From Hepsetus odoe (lineage: Eukaryota; Chordata; Actinopteri; Characiformes; Hepsetidae): a DNA stretch of 64,000 nt. The position numbers were made by a program, and so were the translations under genes. The DNA lies in the NCBI GenBank assembly GCA_017165825.1, contig CM029367.1:29182096-29246095 (forward strand), in the 5' to 3' direction. Shown here piece by piece: positions 1 through 11,320 of this stretch. Each line of letters opens with the position of its first letter. The first letter of the stretch is position 1. The notes below the pieces were generated by a model. The model ran no database searches, was not told the origin of the DNA, and saw nothing but the letters and a program-made list of their open reading frames with translations.

Positions 1-280
1 AATCAGATCAATATTTGGTGTGACCACCCTTTGTCTGCAAAACAGCATCAGTTCTTCTAGGTACACTTGCACACGGTTTTTGAAGGAACTCAGCTGGTAG
101 GTCGTTCCAAACATCTTGGAGAACTGAGCACAGATCTTCTGTGGATGTAGCTTCCTCACATCCTTCTGTCTCTTCATGTGATCCAGACACACTGGATGAT
201 GTGGAGATCAGGGCTCTGTGGGGGCCAGAAGAACTGATGCTGCTCTGAAGGCAAAAGGTAGAAACACCAGATATTGATCT
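1..280 (-). pseudogene. Tc1-like transposase, C-terminal fragment
   Basis: The minus strand reads the end of a Tc1-type transposase: W-N-D-L-P, a Cys, a P-R-R-T-D-A-V-L segment and the terminal K-G-G-H-T-K-Y before a stop near base 8. The fragment runs into the window edge and is truncated on the other side near 280, so most of the catalytic domain is absent here. Confidence 0.65.
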
Positions 281-449
281 GATTTCGATTTTTCTTTTGT
301 TCGCTCACTTTGCATTTTGTAAATTGATCAAAATAAGCAATCATTGTTTATATTTCTGAAAGCGTTCTTTATTTACAGCATTTTTCCACACCTGCCTAAA
401 ACTATGGCACAGTGCTGTAAATGGTGCAGCCTTGTGTCACCAGACCAAA

Positions 450-452
<3 letters not shown>

Positions 453-507
<55 letters not shown>

Positions 508-523
508 GCTCTCGCTCTCTCTC
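453..523 (+). repeat. (CT)n microsatellite
   Basis: About 70 bases of CT repeats with a few interruptions. The rest of 281-1186 is AT-rich with nothing recognised. Confidence 0.95.
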
Positions 524-1186
524 ACTGCATACTACAGGTGATGCATGTTAATCATGCTAGCTTTCTTAAACATTTGCTCTCCATCTGTGCAGAGGCATAT
601 TTGGATCATCTGGCGAATCTGTCTTGGCTCCGAGCTTCGCTGTCTGTGAGGCTCCTTCATTGCGGCACACTGACTCCAAACGCGCTGAGACGAAAATCAC
701 ACGGCAGTTTGCGGAGAGGATCGTTTCACCCATCGCAGTGTAGGCTAGTTTCATGGGTTTGCTGATGGGACGACATTATTGTTGTGATAAATGAGATCAA
801 AACGATGATGCTTTTTTGAGCATATACAGTCCGTTATCAGTGGGACTGTGTCTGTCCAGCTTTCATCTCCATTTCTATGAAGGTTGAAGTTTAAAAGCAT
901 AAATTCACTGCAGAGAAGTTTGTCTCAAGCTTCAGCTTAAACACAGGGACTCAAGCATTCAAACACAAGCCTAAAACAGTACTGCGTCCTGGGTTACAGA
1001 CCTATTAAAGTCTAGAAAGTATCAAAGTTGATTGGAAACTCAGGAAAACGATGTAAGGCAGAGGCTCAGTGATGACGAAGAGCTACTCGCCCCAGAACGC
1101 ATTTGATTCCAGTTTTGGCTGCAAGACCAGTCAAACAGATTTGAGCTCTCAGATACCAGTAAATGAGTAAATGATCCTCTAAACCA

Positions 1187-1400
1187 GTGGTCTCCAACCA
1201 CCGGGCTGCGGACCAGTACCAGTACATGGGTCATCTGGTACCAGGCCGCACAGAAATACCGATTTAAAAATACTGTATTGATTATCGGTCTAAAAGCATT
1301 TTTGAAGGAGTAAAAACGCTCGTCTCGGTCACGTGAAAAGGTCGTCAAGTGAGCAGAAATGAGCAAAAAACAAACGTGTATTTTTAGACACGATCCATTT
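1187..1400. mobile_element. hAT-like transposon end fragment
   Basis: Begins CAGTGGTCTCCAACC followed by a 'CCGGGCTGCGGACC' stretch and 'ACCAGGCCGCACAGAAA', the characteristic terminal sequence of non-autonomous hAT elements in vertebrates. The other end was not found. Confidence 0.6.
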
Positions 1401-1439
1401 AATAGTTTTTGGATTTTTTTCTTTTAAACGCAGCACCGT

Positions 1440-2160
1440 GGGGTCGAATTTCGTCCATTCTAATGCGGCTTAAAACCTGTCAGGACATTTGTGGAAGTAT
1501 GGCGATGTTTTATTTTTGCCTCGCTGGCTTGGACCTAGTTTATCTTCTCTTGTTCTCTCTGTCTCTCGCTGTCTCTCTCCATTCTCCTTCGCTCTTCCTC
1601 TTCCTTTTTTTTTTAGTGAACATCTCGGTTCAGCTGAGCTCTAATGGAGGCCCCCGGTTCCAGCCTTTGATAAATAATGTACGTTCTTTATAATACGGAG
1701 TCCCTCGGGACGGCCTAGAGAGCATCATTACTGCCTCCTAAATTGATTAACGGCACTGAAGCAGCGCAAAATGATACATGGAGATGATGCTGGGGGTCAG
1801 GCTTGTCAAAGGCGTGTGATGGGTGCCACATTAGCCCGGGCTTCTGCACAGCCGCTCCTGATATTTACATCCACTCAGGCTCGGAGACCCGAGGTGCAGC
1901 GAGAAGATTATTAGGCTTTATGGGATGCCTGCACTGGAGATGGGGCATCCAAGACCGCCATTTCACTTGGTACTTGTGCTTGAGCGAGCGTTTTTCATTG
2001 CTCTGAGCTGGATCCATCATTCGGCCTCATTTCCAGCCGTGCAGAAACCTCCTATTTGCATGTATTTTCTAACTTGTGCAATAAAGGCGGCGCTAATGAC
2101 GCCTGCTAAATTTACTGACAGTGTGTACATTATTAGATAATCTTTGCTGCTAAACAGCGA
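1440..2160. promoter_or_regulatory. Unique block, candidate conserved non-coding element upstream of smad1
   Basis: Non-repetitive sequence with several homeodomain-type cores (GCTAATGAC, TGATTAAC, CTAAATTTAC) and a perfect octamer ATTTGCAT at 2054-2061. No coding signal is seen. A regulatory role is an inference from composition and lack of repeats. Confidence 0.3.
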
Positions 2161-2199
2161 GCCATCAGTGCTTTTAAATCCTTTTTAGGTTCAGCAACA

Positions 2200-4689
2200 G
2201 CAATGGTAATATCTACTTACTGTAAGAAGACGTACCGCAGAAATTAGTAACAGAGTTTTATCTGAAGGTGGAAGGCTAAGAATATGCCTGGAATGTGACC
2301 TTGAGAAGATATGAAGGCTTCGTGTGGTCTGAATGTTGGGAGGAAAAAATAAGTAGGAAAGTCTCTGTAACACAGGACCACCCATGTGGTCAACAGTCGA
2401 ACGGATTCTCGAAAAAATCTACATTCTTTGGAAATATTACTTTTTAAATGGATTTATTCTGACACAGCTTTAAATGATGATCTCCAGGCCTCAATGTCTT
2501 CCCTCTTTGGAAAACTGGCACTTCAACTTTCCATCCGGGAATGTAGGAAAAATAGGGATGCGAAATGAATTCAGTTATATCGGCATCCTGATATTCGCTT
2601 GAAAAAATAATAACTGCATCAGACGGATGTTTAGAATCGACCGATATTTCAAGATGCATTTATCACACTCTGACTGTTCGGATGATGCATTTTCCGATTT
2701 TACATTTAAGTTTATAGAAATAAGGTTGAGCCATAATGTTTCTTCTAATCCAGGTAGATATAGTCCCAAAGCCTACATGTACAGTTATTTTCATTTTTTA
2801 TTCTCATCCAAACTCCAAATCAGTGCATGCCTGGTGAATAATAATAAAAAAAAAAATCTAAATATGATGTCTTAGAAATAAAAAGAGCTTCTAAAGAATA
2901 AATTGGCATTCTGATCTGAGTCCAGTCAATATGTATCGGCCTGCTGATCTCAATGACCCGTGAAAGCACTGATTAAGATTTTACAGACTGGCAATCTAAA
3001 AGCAGACAGTGATGCTTTGGATTTGTTTGTTTTTAAAAACAGATTTAAGTTTGCTTTAAAATCCTGGTCGTTTAGTGCCCTAATGGCAAAATCTCATCGC
3101 TGTTTATCTCCAAAAAGAAATTCATGTAGTCAAGCTTTTGTGACCACAAGATCTTCCAGCACTCGGTGGACTTGTTGCTTTTCTGCCCCGCTCTCTGTTG
3201 TGGGCCATGTAGAAGGCCGGACCTTAGACAGCCCAAACTACCATCGTCGGTCTTGTCAATGCAGTGGCGTATTGACCTCTTGTGCAAGCATGTGGTTGCA
3301 CCACCGGTCAGATATTATGGATCTTCAGGTCTGGAGCAACAAGGAGGTCACGTCTTTGTCATTACGCTGATGGGCTTTGTCCTTGTCAATTGTCCAGCCC
3401 AGATGTTTAGAGCGTGCTCTTCCCCTGAAATCTGACATGGAGTTGGATTGAAAGAGGCAGCTGGGGTGGGATATTTAGGCCTGTCTAAGCTATGCAGCTC
3501 GAGCTGAAAGACAATGCCCAATGTCCACGAATGTCCACATACCTCCCACTACCCACCTGTTGTGGGAGTATCAGCTCAGGGAGGTGTTTGGGCTAAGCTA
3601 GGATGTTTTCAGCATGTGCAATGCCCCAGGAGAACAGCTGGATGGCTGTTTGTCTGGGCTTGAAGTGGTTGTCGGTCCTTGACGGCGAAAGTGCAGACGG
3701 CCTCATCTAGATTAATGCGCGTCAGGCAGCACCATCGCCGTCCAGTGGGCGCAGGTGTGGGGGAATCTTTCCATTCAGGCAAGTCTTAGTCACCGCTTCA
3801 ACACGAGGAACTGCACAACGCTGCAGTAAGAGCTTAGTGAGCAGAGCTTTGCTGACAGTGCAGACTATTAACTTACTGCTGGTCTTTATTCCGAATGTCC
3901 GCAGAGACGGACCAGATGCAGCTTCGCCGTGGAATCTTCCAAGCCGGGTAGTGCCATCGCGAAACGTGATTGATGGTGCTAAAATCCCGCTTCTTCTTTA
4001 GCACCACTCGGTTATATTTGTCTCCCTGACTAGACAGGCAAAAGCGTTGAACGCGGCAAGGTGATACTGACTGACTGGGGCTAGACAGGTATGAGAGAAA
4101 TGCCCGAGCGGGTGAAGGGAGGATACACTTGGCACACGTGTGAAGGAGGGCTGAACAATGAGTCGTTTTAAATCGAAAGGGCCATTTGAAACGGTGGGAA
4201 ATCTTCAAACCTTCAGCTAACATTACTTTCATTTCAAAACGTTTTTAAATCAAATAATAATACGAAGAAGAAGAAGAAGAAGTATAGTGCAGAGCCTGTG
4301 AATAGGTTGTCTGGTATTGGTAAATGGGAGGTCCCATTTAAGCCCAGTTCTCACACACTTACCCACCCATCCACCCACACACACACACACACACACAAGC
4401 ATACATTATCTCCCAATTATCTCATGCTCATTAGATTACATGATAATAAATATAATCAGTCAAAGCATTCGTTTATTATTCATCACGTTGATAGATAGAG
4501 CACTGCACACACATTCATCAGATGTTTAAGTTCACGGTCATTAGACAAGTGAGTATTTTGACCATGACATCATTTTTATGCATATATTCCCATTTTAAAT
4601 GTATAATCTTGAATGCTGATTGGATTTAAGCAGATCAGGTGATGTGTGTTTGTGTAATGAGGGGGCGTGGCTTAAGGAGAACAACACTA
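2200..4689. other. Intergenic, no gene recognised
   Basis: AT-rich unique DNA. It contains short (GAA)n at 4263-4281 and (AC)n at 4376-4396. The stretch 3090-3440 is GC-richer and may be an old element, but I could not classify it. Confidence 0.6.
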
Positions 4690-5946
4690 TATCAAGGTGT
4701 GCAGAATTATTAGGAGCTTCTTTTCCTCCAAAGGCAAAATGAGCCAAAAAGAGAACCGACTCTGAAAAGTCACAAATTGTGAAAAGTCTTTCAGAGGGAT
4801 GCAGCACTCTTGAAATGAAGAGATTGGAGCGAGAACACAGAACCATCGAAGAGTCAGGAAACGTGTTGAGAGAAAAAAGACACAAATGAACAAAGATTTG
4901 AGAAGAACCAAACGTGAAGCTACCAGGAACCCATGATCCTCCAGTGCTGTCATATTCCAGAACTGCACCTACATGGAGTGTCCAGAAGAACAAGGTGTTC
5001 AGAGACATGGACAAGGTAAGGAAGACTGAAACCCAACACCATTGAACAACACACATCAGCTGAAACGTCAAGACTGGGACAAGAAACATCTCCAGACTGA
5101 TTTTTCAGGTTTTATGGAGATGAGATGAGAGTGACACTTCATGGACCAGATGGGAGAGGCCATGGCTGGATCAGTAACAGATACGGAGCTCCACTTCCAC
5201 TCAGACCCCAGCGAGGTGGAGGTGGGGTACTGGTATGGGCTGGTATTGTTAAGGATGAGCTAGATGGACCTTTACAGGTTGGAGATGGACTCAAAATCAA
5301 CTCCCATACCTACTGCCAGTTTTTAGACACTTTCTTCAAGCAGTGGTTCAGGAAAAAGTCTGATCTTTTTAGAAGACCATGATTTTTCTGCAGGACGATG
5401 TTCCATTACATGCATGGAAGTTCTGCACTGCGTGTCTCGTCAGTAAAGACCTTAAAGATGAAAGAAGAATGACACGGCCCCCTTCCTCACCTGACCTAAA
5501 CCCTACTGAGAACTTGTGGACCTTCTTAAACGGGAGATTTACGGGGAAGGAAAACAGTCCACCTCTCTGAACAGAGTCTGGGAGGCGGATCTGGTTGCTG
5601 CCGCACAAAAAGTTGATCAACAGATGAAGAACCTGACGGACTCAGTGAAGGGAAGGATTATGACTGTTATTGAAAAGAATGGTGGCTTTATTGGTCACTG
5701 ATTTTTATTTTGAAATATCAGACTTTTTTTTTTCTGATATTTCACTTTAACGGATGAAAACAAACAAATGAGATTTAAAATTTCTTTTTTAGTTGCATAA
5801 TAATTCTGCACTAATAGTTGCCTAAAAATCGTGACAAATATGTATCCGCTGAGAATGTGCACACTCGCGTCTCCTTTGCAAAATATTCAGGTTTCAGGGT
5901 TTTAATATTTTGTATCACTCACCTAATAATTGCACACCCAGTTTAT
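4690..5946 (+). mobile_element. Near full-length Tc1/mariner-family transposon
   Basis: Both ends match in inverted orientation around GGTGTGCA(g)AATTATTAGG (left 4697-4715, right about 5917-5940) and sit next to TA dinucleotides, the expected target duplication. A disrupted transposase lies inside. Length about 1.25 kb is normal for the family. Confidence 0.8.
4739..5701 (+). pseudogene. Broken Tc1/mariner transposase
   Basis: The frame opens MSQKE and meets an early frameshift and stop. Later segments recover GDEMRVTLHGPDG, FLQDD and PDLNPTENLW, which hold the three catalytic acids (D, D, E), and it ends at 5701. Spacing between the second Asp and the Glu is about 36-37 residues, longer than the 34 of classical Tc1, suggesting one of the DD36E/DD37E groups. 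Several frame changes make it inactive. Confidence 0.8.
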
Positions 5947-6458
5947 TAAAATATGATCAATATCTTGTGAACTGATCCAGAAACGTTCCAGCAAAGCATT
6001 TAAGAAATATTTCCCAGCCCTGGCCTGTATTTAAAAGAGTCATTGATATTGTAGGGCAACGTCAATCATTTTTTTGTGTATATTTTAAAATACTGATATA
6101 CATGTATGCTTTTAAACAATTAACACCTTTTTTGCACGTGAGCTCCTTTTTCAGCCCGTTCTCACCCGCTTAGCCAGCAGTTTTACTTTCCTTCCCTTTA
6201 CTTTGTGCTTATTTGCTTCATTTTATGTATAATCGAGTACATTTGATATTTTTGATATTTGATATTGATATTTGCTAATCAAATTCATGCAAAAGATGGA
6301 CCGAGAGTGAATCCTCATGTGCACAGCTTCCTGCAGAACATACTGGACCGCAATCACATGCAACTGACCCTTGCAACCAGTAACGGAAGCAAAGTATTCA
6401 TGTATTATCTTCACTGAAAATCCTTGGCAGTAAATAAGAAATAAGTAATTAAGTGATA

Positions 6459-6680
6459 GAAAGTGAAAGTGACTGCCTGTCGTTGTGAAACACTGCACAG
6501 CACCCAGTGAAACAACGACATTCAGCCTCTGCTTTTCACCCACACACACCGTGCAGCAGGGGACAGCTATTTATTGCACCCAGGGACCAGTGATGGGGAC
6601 GGTACCTTGCTCAAAGGTAACTCAGGGCAACCTACTGGTCTGGGAACCGAACCCATGAACTTCCAATCCTGGGGCCAACT
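6459..6680 (-). mobile_element. SINE family A, full-length copy (minus)
   Basis: The tRNA-derived family repeated across the window: A box (GTGGCCTAGTGGTTAGGG), B box (GGTTCGAAYCC), a central part with GGTACC(C)TTGAGCAAGGTACC, then TGCTCCCNGGGCGCTTTAAATAGCTGCCC, and an end at TAGTCACTTTCACTTT. Here its tRNA end joins a LINE tail. Confidence 0.8.
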
Positions 6681-6741
6681 TCCTGTTTCTTCTTATTCTT
6701 TTGGCTGCTCCCGTTTAGGCGTCGCCAAAGCGAATCAGCAA
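6681..6741 (-). mobile_element. 3' tail of the window's non-LTR element
   Basis: GGCTGCTCCCGTTTAGGCGTCGCCA matches the tail at 61395-61425 and 42850-42880. It is wedged between two SINE A pieces in opposite orientation. Confidence 0.65.
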
Positions 6742-6842
6742 GGTACCGGCCCTGTCCCCTGCTCCCCGGGCGCTTTAAATAGCTGCCCCCTGCCGCATGG
6801 TGTGTTGTGTTTTACAATGACAAATAGTCACTTTCACTTTCA
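6742..6842 (+). mobile_element. SINE family A, 3' half (plus)
   Basis: Contains the GGTACC-to-tail part (CTGCTCCCCGGGCGCTTTAAATAGCTG ... TAGTCACTTTCACTTT) without the tRNA head. Confidence 0.75.
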
Positions 6843-7439
6843 TGTCCATCGCCGACAGGGTTTATAAGCATCAACCAAGCGAAGCAAATCAAGCAGCTTT
6901 AAGACGCCGTGGGAGGAGCCTGCTCGGGTCGGATAAGACGGAAGACTTCCTCACTACATACGAACAGTTTGGAGTCTTATCTTTAAGGGTTCTCCTCATT
7001 AAATCAGTGTTTATTGACGAATCATAAAGAGCCTGTATTGCACGCTTTATGGAGTGTTGTTTTTTACCCAGATGTGCACGTGTGCTTGTTTATTTTCAAA
7101 ATGGCAGGCATGGTTCATTTTTACTTTACGTTTTCCTCCTATTCTTATCCGTTCAAATCAAACGGTCTGTTCTGATTGGCTGATCTGTATGCTACCTCCA
7201 CAGCAGTTTGGGCTGAAGGACTCAGGATGAGCGCTCAGGGCTGAACTACTGTGGGCCGAATAGGTAGACATGTGAAAGTGTATTGTTTGTTTTTTTTTTT
7301 TTTGTGTACCTCCCAAACCTTTCCATTTGAATCAAGGAGTTAAGGTTTCTCTGCATGAGATTATTTTAATAAAAAACAAGAATGTTCAACACATTTCCAC
7401 ATTTCTGAAGAGTTCTTAGTCTCATATAGTTGCAGTTTT

Positions 7440-7960
7440 TTTCCAAAATGTTATCTACCAGCGGAGTAGGACACTTTCATTCATGATGTGGGCCCTTAAA
7501 ATAGCTGGATATTAATAATCCTAAAAGGCAAGGATGGCTAAGCAGGACCACAAGCTTGGAGCAGGTCGGTAACGCGCTGGGAAAAGCGTCGAAATAGTCG
7601 CGCCGTGTTTTGTCTCCGCTGAGGGCCGAGCGGTAAAGTGACCGCGGTTCTCTCCGACCCCTCGGCCCCATTAAAAGTTTTCTCACCTTCATGAAACGAG
7701 CCCTTTGTTGCCGTCGACGAGGGATGTGCTTCCCTCCTCCCTGACAACAGCACAAGTTCCCAGGCTTTTAAATTAGCCGTTGGCAAGGGCCCGCCTCTAA
7801 ATATAGGAGCAACTTTTTAGCTTTCCTGTCGCGGTGCTTCACGACAGCAGCGGGTGTAAACAGCACCTGTTTCCATTGAAGGGCTCACAGTCGTGGATCC
7901 ACGGAGGAGAACCAGCCGCTAAATCTTCTCTTCGGCAGCTCAGAAGGACCTGGTCTTCAG
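7440..7960. promoter_or_regulatory. GC-richer unique block upstream of smad1, possible enhancer or alternative promoter
   Basis: CpG-containing, repeat-free DNA with a perfect MEF2 consensus CTAAATATAG at 7797-7806. A CAG followed by GG at 7958 is not a good donor. The role is inferred from composition only. Confidence 0.3.
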
Positions 7961-7999
7961 GGGGTGGGTGAAATCGCAAAGACTTAATATCACAGTAAT

Positions 8000-8989
8000 T
8001 TATGACGCAGCCGCGTTGATACACCGAAAGATAATAAGCTGTATTCGATATTGCATTTAATGCAGTGCTCGAAAGGACGTTTTCACTTCCTGCAGGTCTC
8101 TTAATGCTCCATTTGATTTGCTGATGTTGGATATTTTGATTAATATAATCAAGGAAAATATTCTCATTATATAATTTCATAATGAAATATTTTAAAATGT
8201 TGATCAAACTTCAATGATTCAAGGCTTAACCTTCAAAAAAGCTCAAGTTCTAGGAAATAAAATGTTAAAAAAGGGCTATTTTCGTCGTGAAATGGGACTA
8301 ATTATGGTCAAAGATGCACCCAGGTGGTGAGCGTGGTAAAGGGATGGGGTGGTACCGGTATGACGGGGTGACCTCGACAGCTTAAAGCATTTCAGCTCCG
8401 CATTTTAGGCCAAACATCACCACTGTTCCAATACTTTATAATATAGTAGTAATATAGTTATTACACTTTAGTTACTATATTATGACCTTTCAGTTATGAA
8501 CTCCTTCACAGTTGTTAAAAAAAAGCAACTATTATTATTATTATTATTATTATTGATGATGATGATGATGATTCATTTACTGTTGTTATGAACTATATTC
8601 TGTGTTAGTTAAATGTATGCATTCTAACAGTTCAAATGTTAATTAGTGATAATTAAATTGATACATTGTATGGATGTACATTGTTTACATGATACATTGC
8701 AATACCAAGTTAATGTCCAGCTCGTAGAACATTTCCTAATGTTCAATAATTTAAGCTCACGTTGAGCAGCTGCTGGATAAAGAAAAGTGATGAAGTTTAT
8801 CACAGCAGTTACACACTTTTGTAATTCTGCTCACCTTTTTTTGACCGGTATCAGGTTTAGTGTTAACGAAGAGATGAATCTTAAAAAAAGAAATCAAATG
8901 AAAATTAACCTATCAGTTTTGGTTTGGAAAGGCTGGACTTAATGCTCAGCAGGCCATCGCCTGTATCTCTCAGACTACAAGGGCAGTGT

Positions 8990-8990
<1 letters not shown>
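8000..8990. other. AT-rich intergenic DNA
   Basis: No gene seen. (ATT)n/(GAT)n occurs at 8529-8571. Confidence 0.6.

Positions 8991-8991
<1 letters not shown>

Positions 8992-9044
<53 letters not shown>
8992..9044 (+). repeat. (CA)n microsatellite
   Basis: 53 bases of uninterrupted CA. Confidence 0.97.
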
Positions 9045-9045
<1 letters not shown>

Positions 9046-10089
9046 GTGAGCACAATGTTATTCTTAGCACTTTGAATAGTGGAAATAACTGATCTCTGAT
9101 GTAACTTGACTTGTGCAATGCCGATAAACCTCCACAGACTCGATGGGACACGCTTGCTTATCTGGTTTTGTGCAAACTGTTTAGTCCACAAAAAGAAGAA
9201 TAAAGTTTCGGTCGGTTGCTGATTAAAGGCTTTTTTGTCTGGTTTTGCAACCAACAGCAAGAGTTCCTTTAAACCCAGGAATGCTTGTGCTCATCCACAT
9301 GTTTTTGTTTTTTTTTGGGGTGTTTTTAGTGTTCAGGCTTGCAGGACAGGTGGCAGAACGACAGACTGTTCTTTCTCTGCACTGAAGACGTGTGGGTTCG
9401 GGATTAAAGGATGAATATGGGATGAGATACGGTTTTCAGCTTTGTTTCGTTTGTTTTACATCTAGATGTGTTCAATAATGTGGAAGATAGAGCCGATTTT
9501 TTAGGGCTGGTGTGCTGCTTAGTCTCTCTCTCTGTCTCTCGGTGTGTCTCCTCCCCCTGTCCATCCTGAACAGTATGTTCTACTGGTGCCTGCTTCTCAA
9601 TGGCCGTCTTGGGATCTCCATGAATGGCCACTTTCATCTTCATCCAACCTGCATTTCCTCTCAGATTGTCGAGGATGTCGGAGGGCAGGCGCTCCGAAAT
9701 GTGTTAGATGCTTTCTTTTTTCCATCCTGTTTGAACCAATAGGCTGTGTGAGCTCCCGTCAGCTAGCACTGCTGTAGTCTGAGCTATAAACCATCGCAGA
9801 ATGCATTAGAGATCTGCTGGACTGCACAGTATAGTGTGGGCCTTCTCCACACTGCAGCACTGACAGTGATACTGATACTGCAATACTGGGAAGTTCAGGA
9901 TGCAGATCAGCCCACTTAGCAGTCGCAGCGTCGTATTGTTGTGTGCTAGAAGCATGCAAGCCCGTACATTATATTTATGCAATTAGGGCAAAGTTTAGCT
10001 CCTATTAAAGGGCACATTATGGCATTATTTTGCCCTGAAGTTCATGATATTTGTAGTTTATGAATTTTCCATGCATCCATTTTTCACCG

Positions 10090-10332
10090 GGGCAGCGGTG
10101 GCCTAGTGGTTAGGGAGTTGCCCCTGCATCGGAAGATTGTGGGTACGATTCCCTCACAATGGCCTGAGGTACCCTTGAGCAAGGTACCGTCCCCATCACT
10201 GCTCCCCTGGCACTTTCAATAGCTGCCCACTGCTGCACGGTGTTTGAGTGCATGGGTTAAATGCAGAGGTCCAACTTCGTTGTGGTTCACTGTCTGCTGT
10301 GCTGTGACCTCGAGGGTTGTCACTTTCACTTT
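10090..10332 (+). mobile_element. SINE family A, full-length copy (plus)
   Basis: One of the best-preserved copies: starts GGGGCAGCGGTGGCC, has both promoter boxes and the palindrome GGTACCCTTGAGCAAGGTACC, and ends with TTGTCACTTTCACTTT. Confidence 0.85.
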
Positions 10333-11042
10333 CTTGAAGACTAATTTCCAGGCCGTTGTTAATATACCTTTCGGACTGAATTATGTAAATGAGTTCGTTT
10401 TGATTGGCTGACCTTTAATGCACCCGATCCAAAAAGCATCCCACATAACTTCATTGTAAAGGGGGGAGAGATAAAATGGACAGATTTTAACAGTGTCCAC
10501 AAAACAGTTGCACGTTCACACTGTTCCCAACAATCCATTTCCCTGATTTGGGCCCTTTTAAAGGGAAGAATAACTCAGGCCCTGCCCTTTAGCCATGTCA
10601 TGATATTGATTCAGCCATGCATTGCTAATTTATCATGAGGCATATCACACTCGCAGTGTGCGGTAGTGCTGGTATTCTGTCCATTTTGGGCGGCCCTGTT
10701 TCCCGTAACTTTCTCATGCAGCTGGTAGTGAGTCGAGCGGTTATTCAGAGCCGTTACTCACTGGACATGTCCCACCAGTGATACCTGAGATTGCTGTGAG
10801 AACACTCCCCCTAACCGGAAGCCATTTGGAGAGCTCAATGGTCAGTGGATGTAATGGAAAGCCCTGTTATTGTTGCCGTGATGACCGTGATTCCCAGAAG
10901 CCGTTAGCGTAGTGATGTCACTCCGTGGGCTCGCGAGGCCAAGGATGCGCTGCCAGTCGCTCTTTCGGTCGTCTGCTGTTAGTGAGGGGAAAGAGTCGCG
11001 CAGGACCGTTCTAACGAGTTTCAAATCTCTTTCTCTCTGCAG
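10333..11042. other. Unique DNA just upstream of smad1 exon
   Basis: No gene and no repeats recognised. 10590-10680 is a repeat-free stretch with TGATATTGATTCAGCCATGC and GCTAATTTATCATG motifs. Confidence 0.4.
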
Positions 11043-11320
11043 GTCGGCTGGACATCCGGCTCTGTCTCTGGCCGTGCTCCCTCGCACCGGATGTGCCTGA
11101 GAAGCTGAGAGGTACCAAGTGGGCGAGACGGGCGAGCGAGACCAAGCACCACTGTATGAATCTGAGCGAGCGAGACTGACAGAGGACGAGCTAAATCGAA
11201 CCATCTTCAGCAATCGATTTAGCCGTAGCAAGTGAAACCGTGAGAAACTGAGATTGTGTGTCTAACTTCTCTTTGGGCTCAGCAGAGTTTGCGTACCTGC
11301 GCCAGCCTCTGACCTCCAGG
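11043..11320 (+). other. smad1: smad1 5' UTR part of the first coding exon
   Basis: A strong acceptor (pyrimidine-rich run ending in CTGCAG at 11042) precedes the smad1 start codon by 278 bases, with no competing acceptor of similar strength closer to the ATG. This fits the known vertebrate arrangement in which Smad1 has upstream non-coding first exon(s) spliced to the exon holding the ATG. The promoter and exon 1 were not identified; they may lie further upstream or outside the window. Confidence 0.55.

Noticed and set aside
10090..10160. Possible tRNA gene
   Set aside because: The A and B boxes belong to the SINE head; no full cloverleaf and the unit continues into SINE body in every copy.
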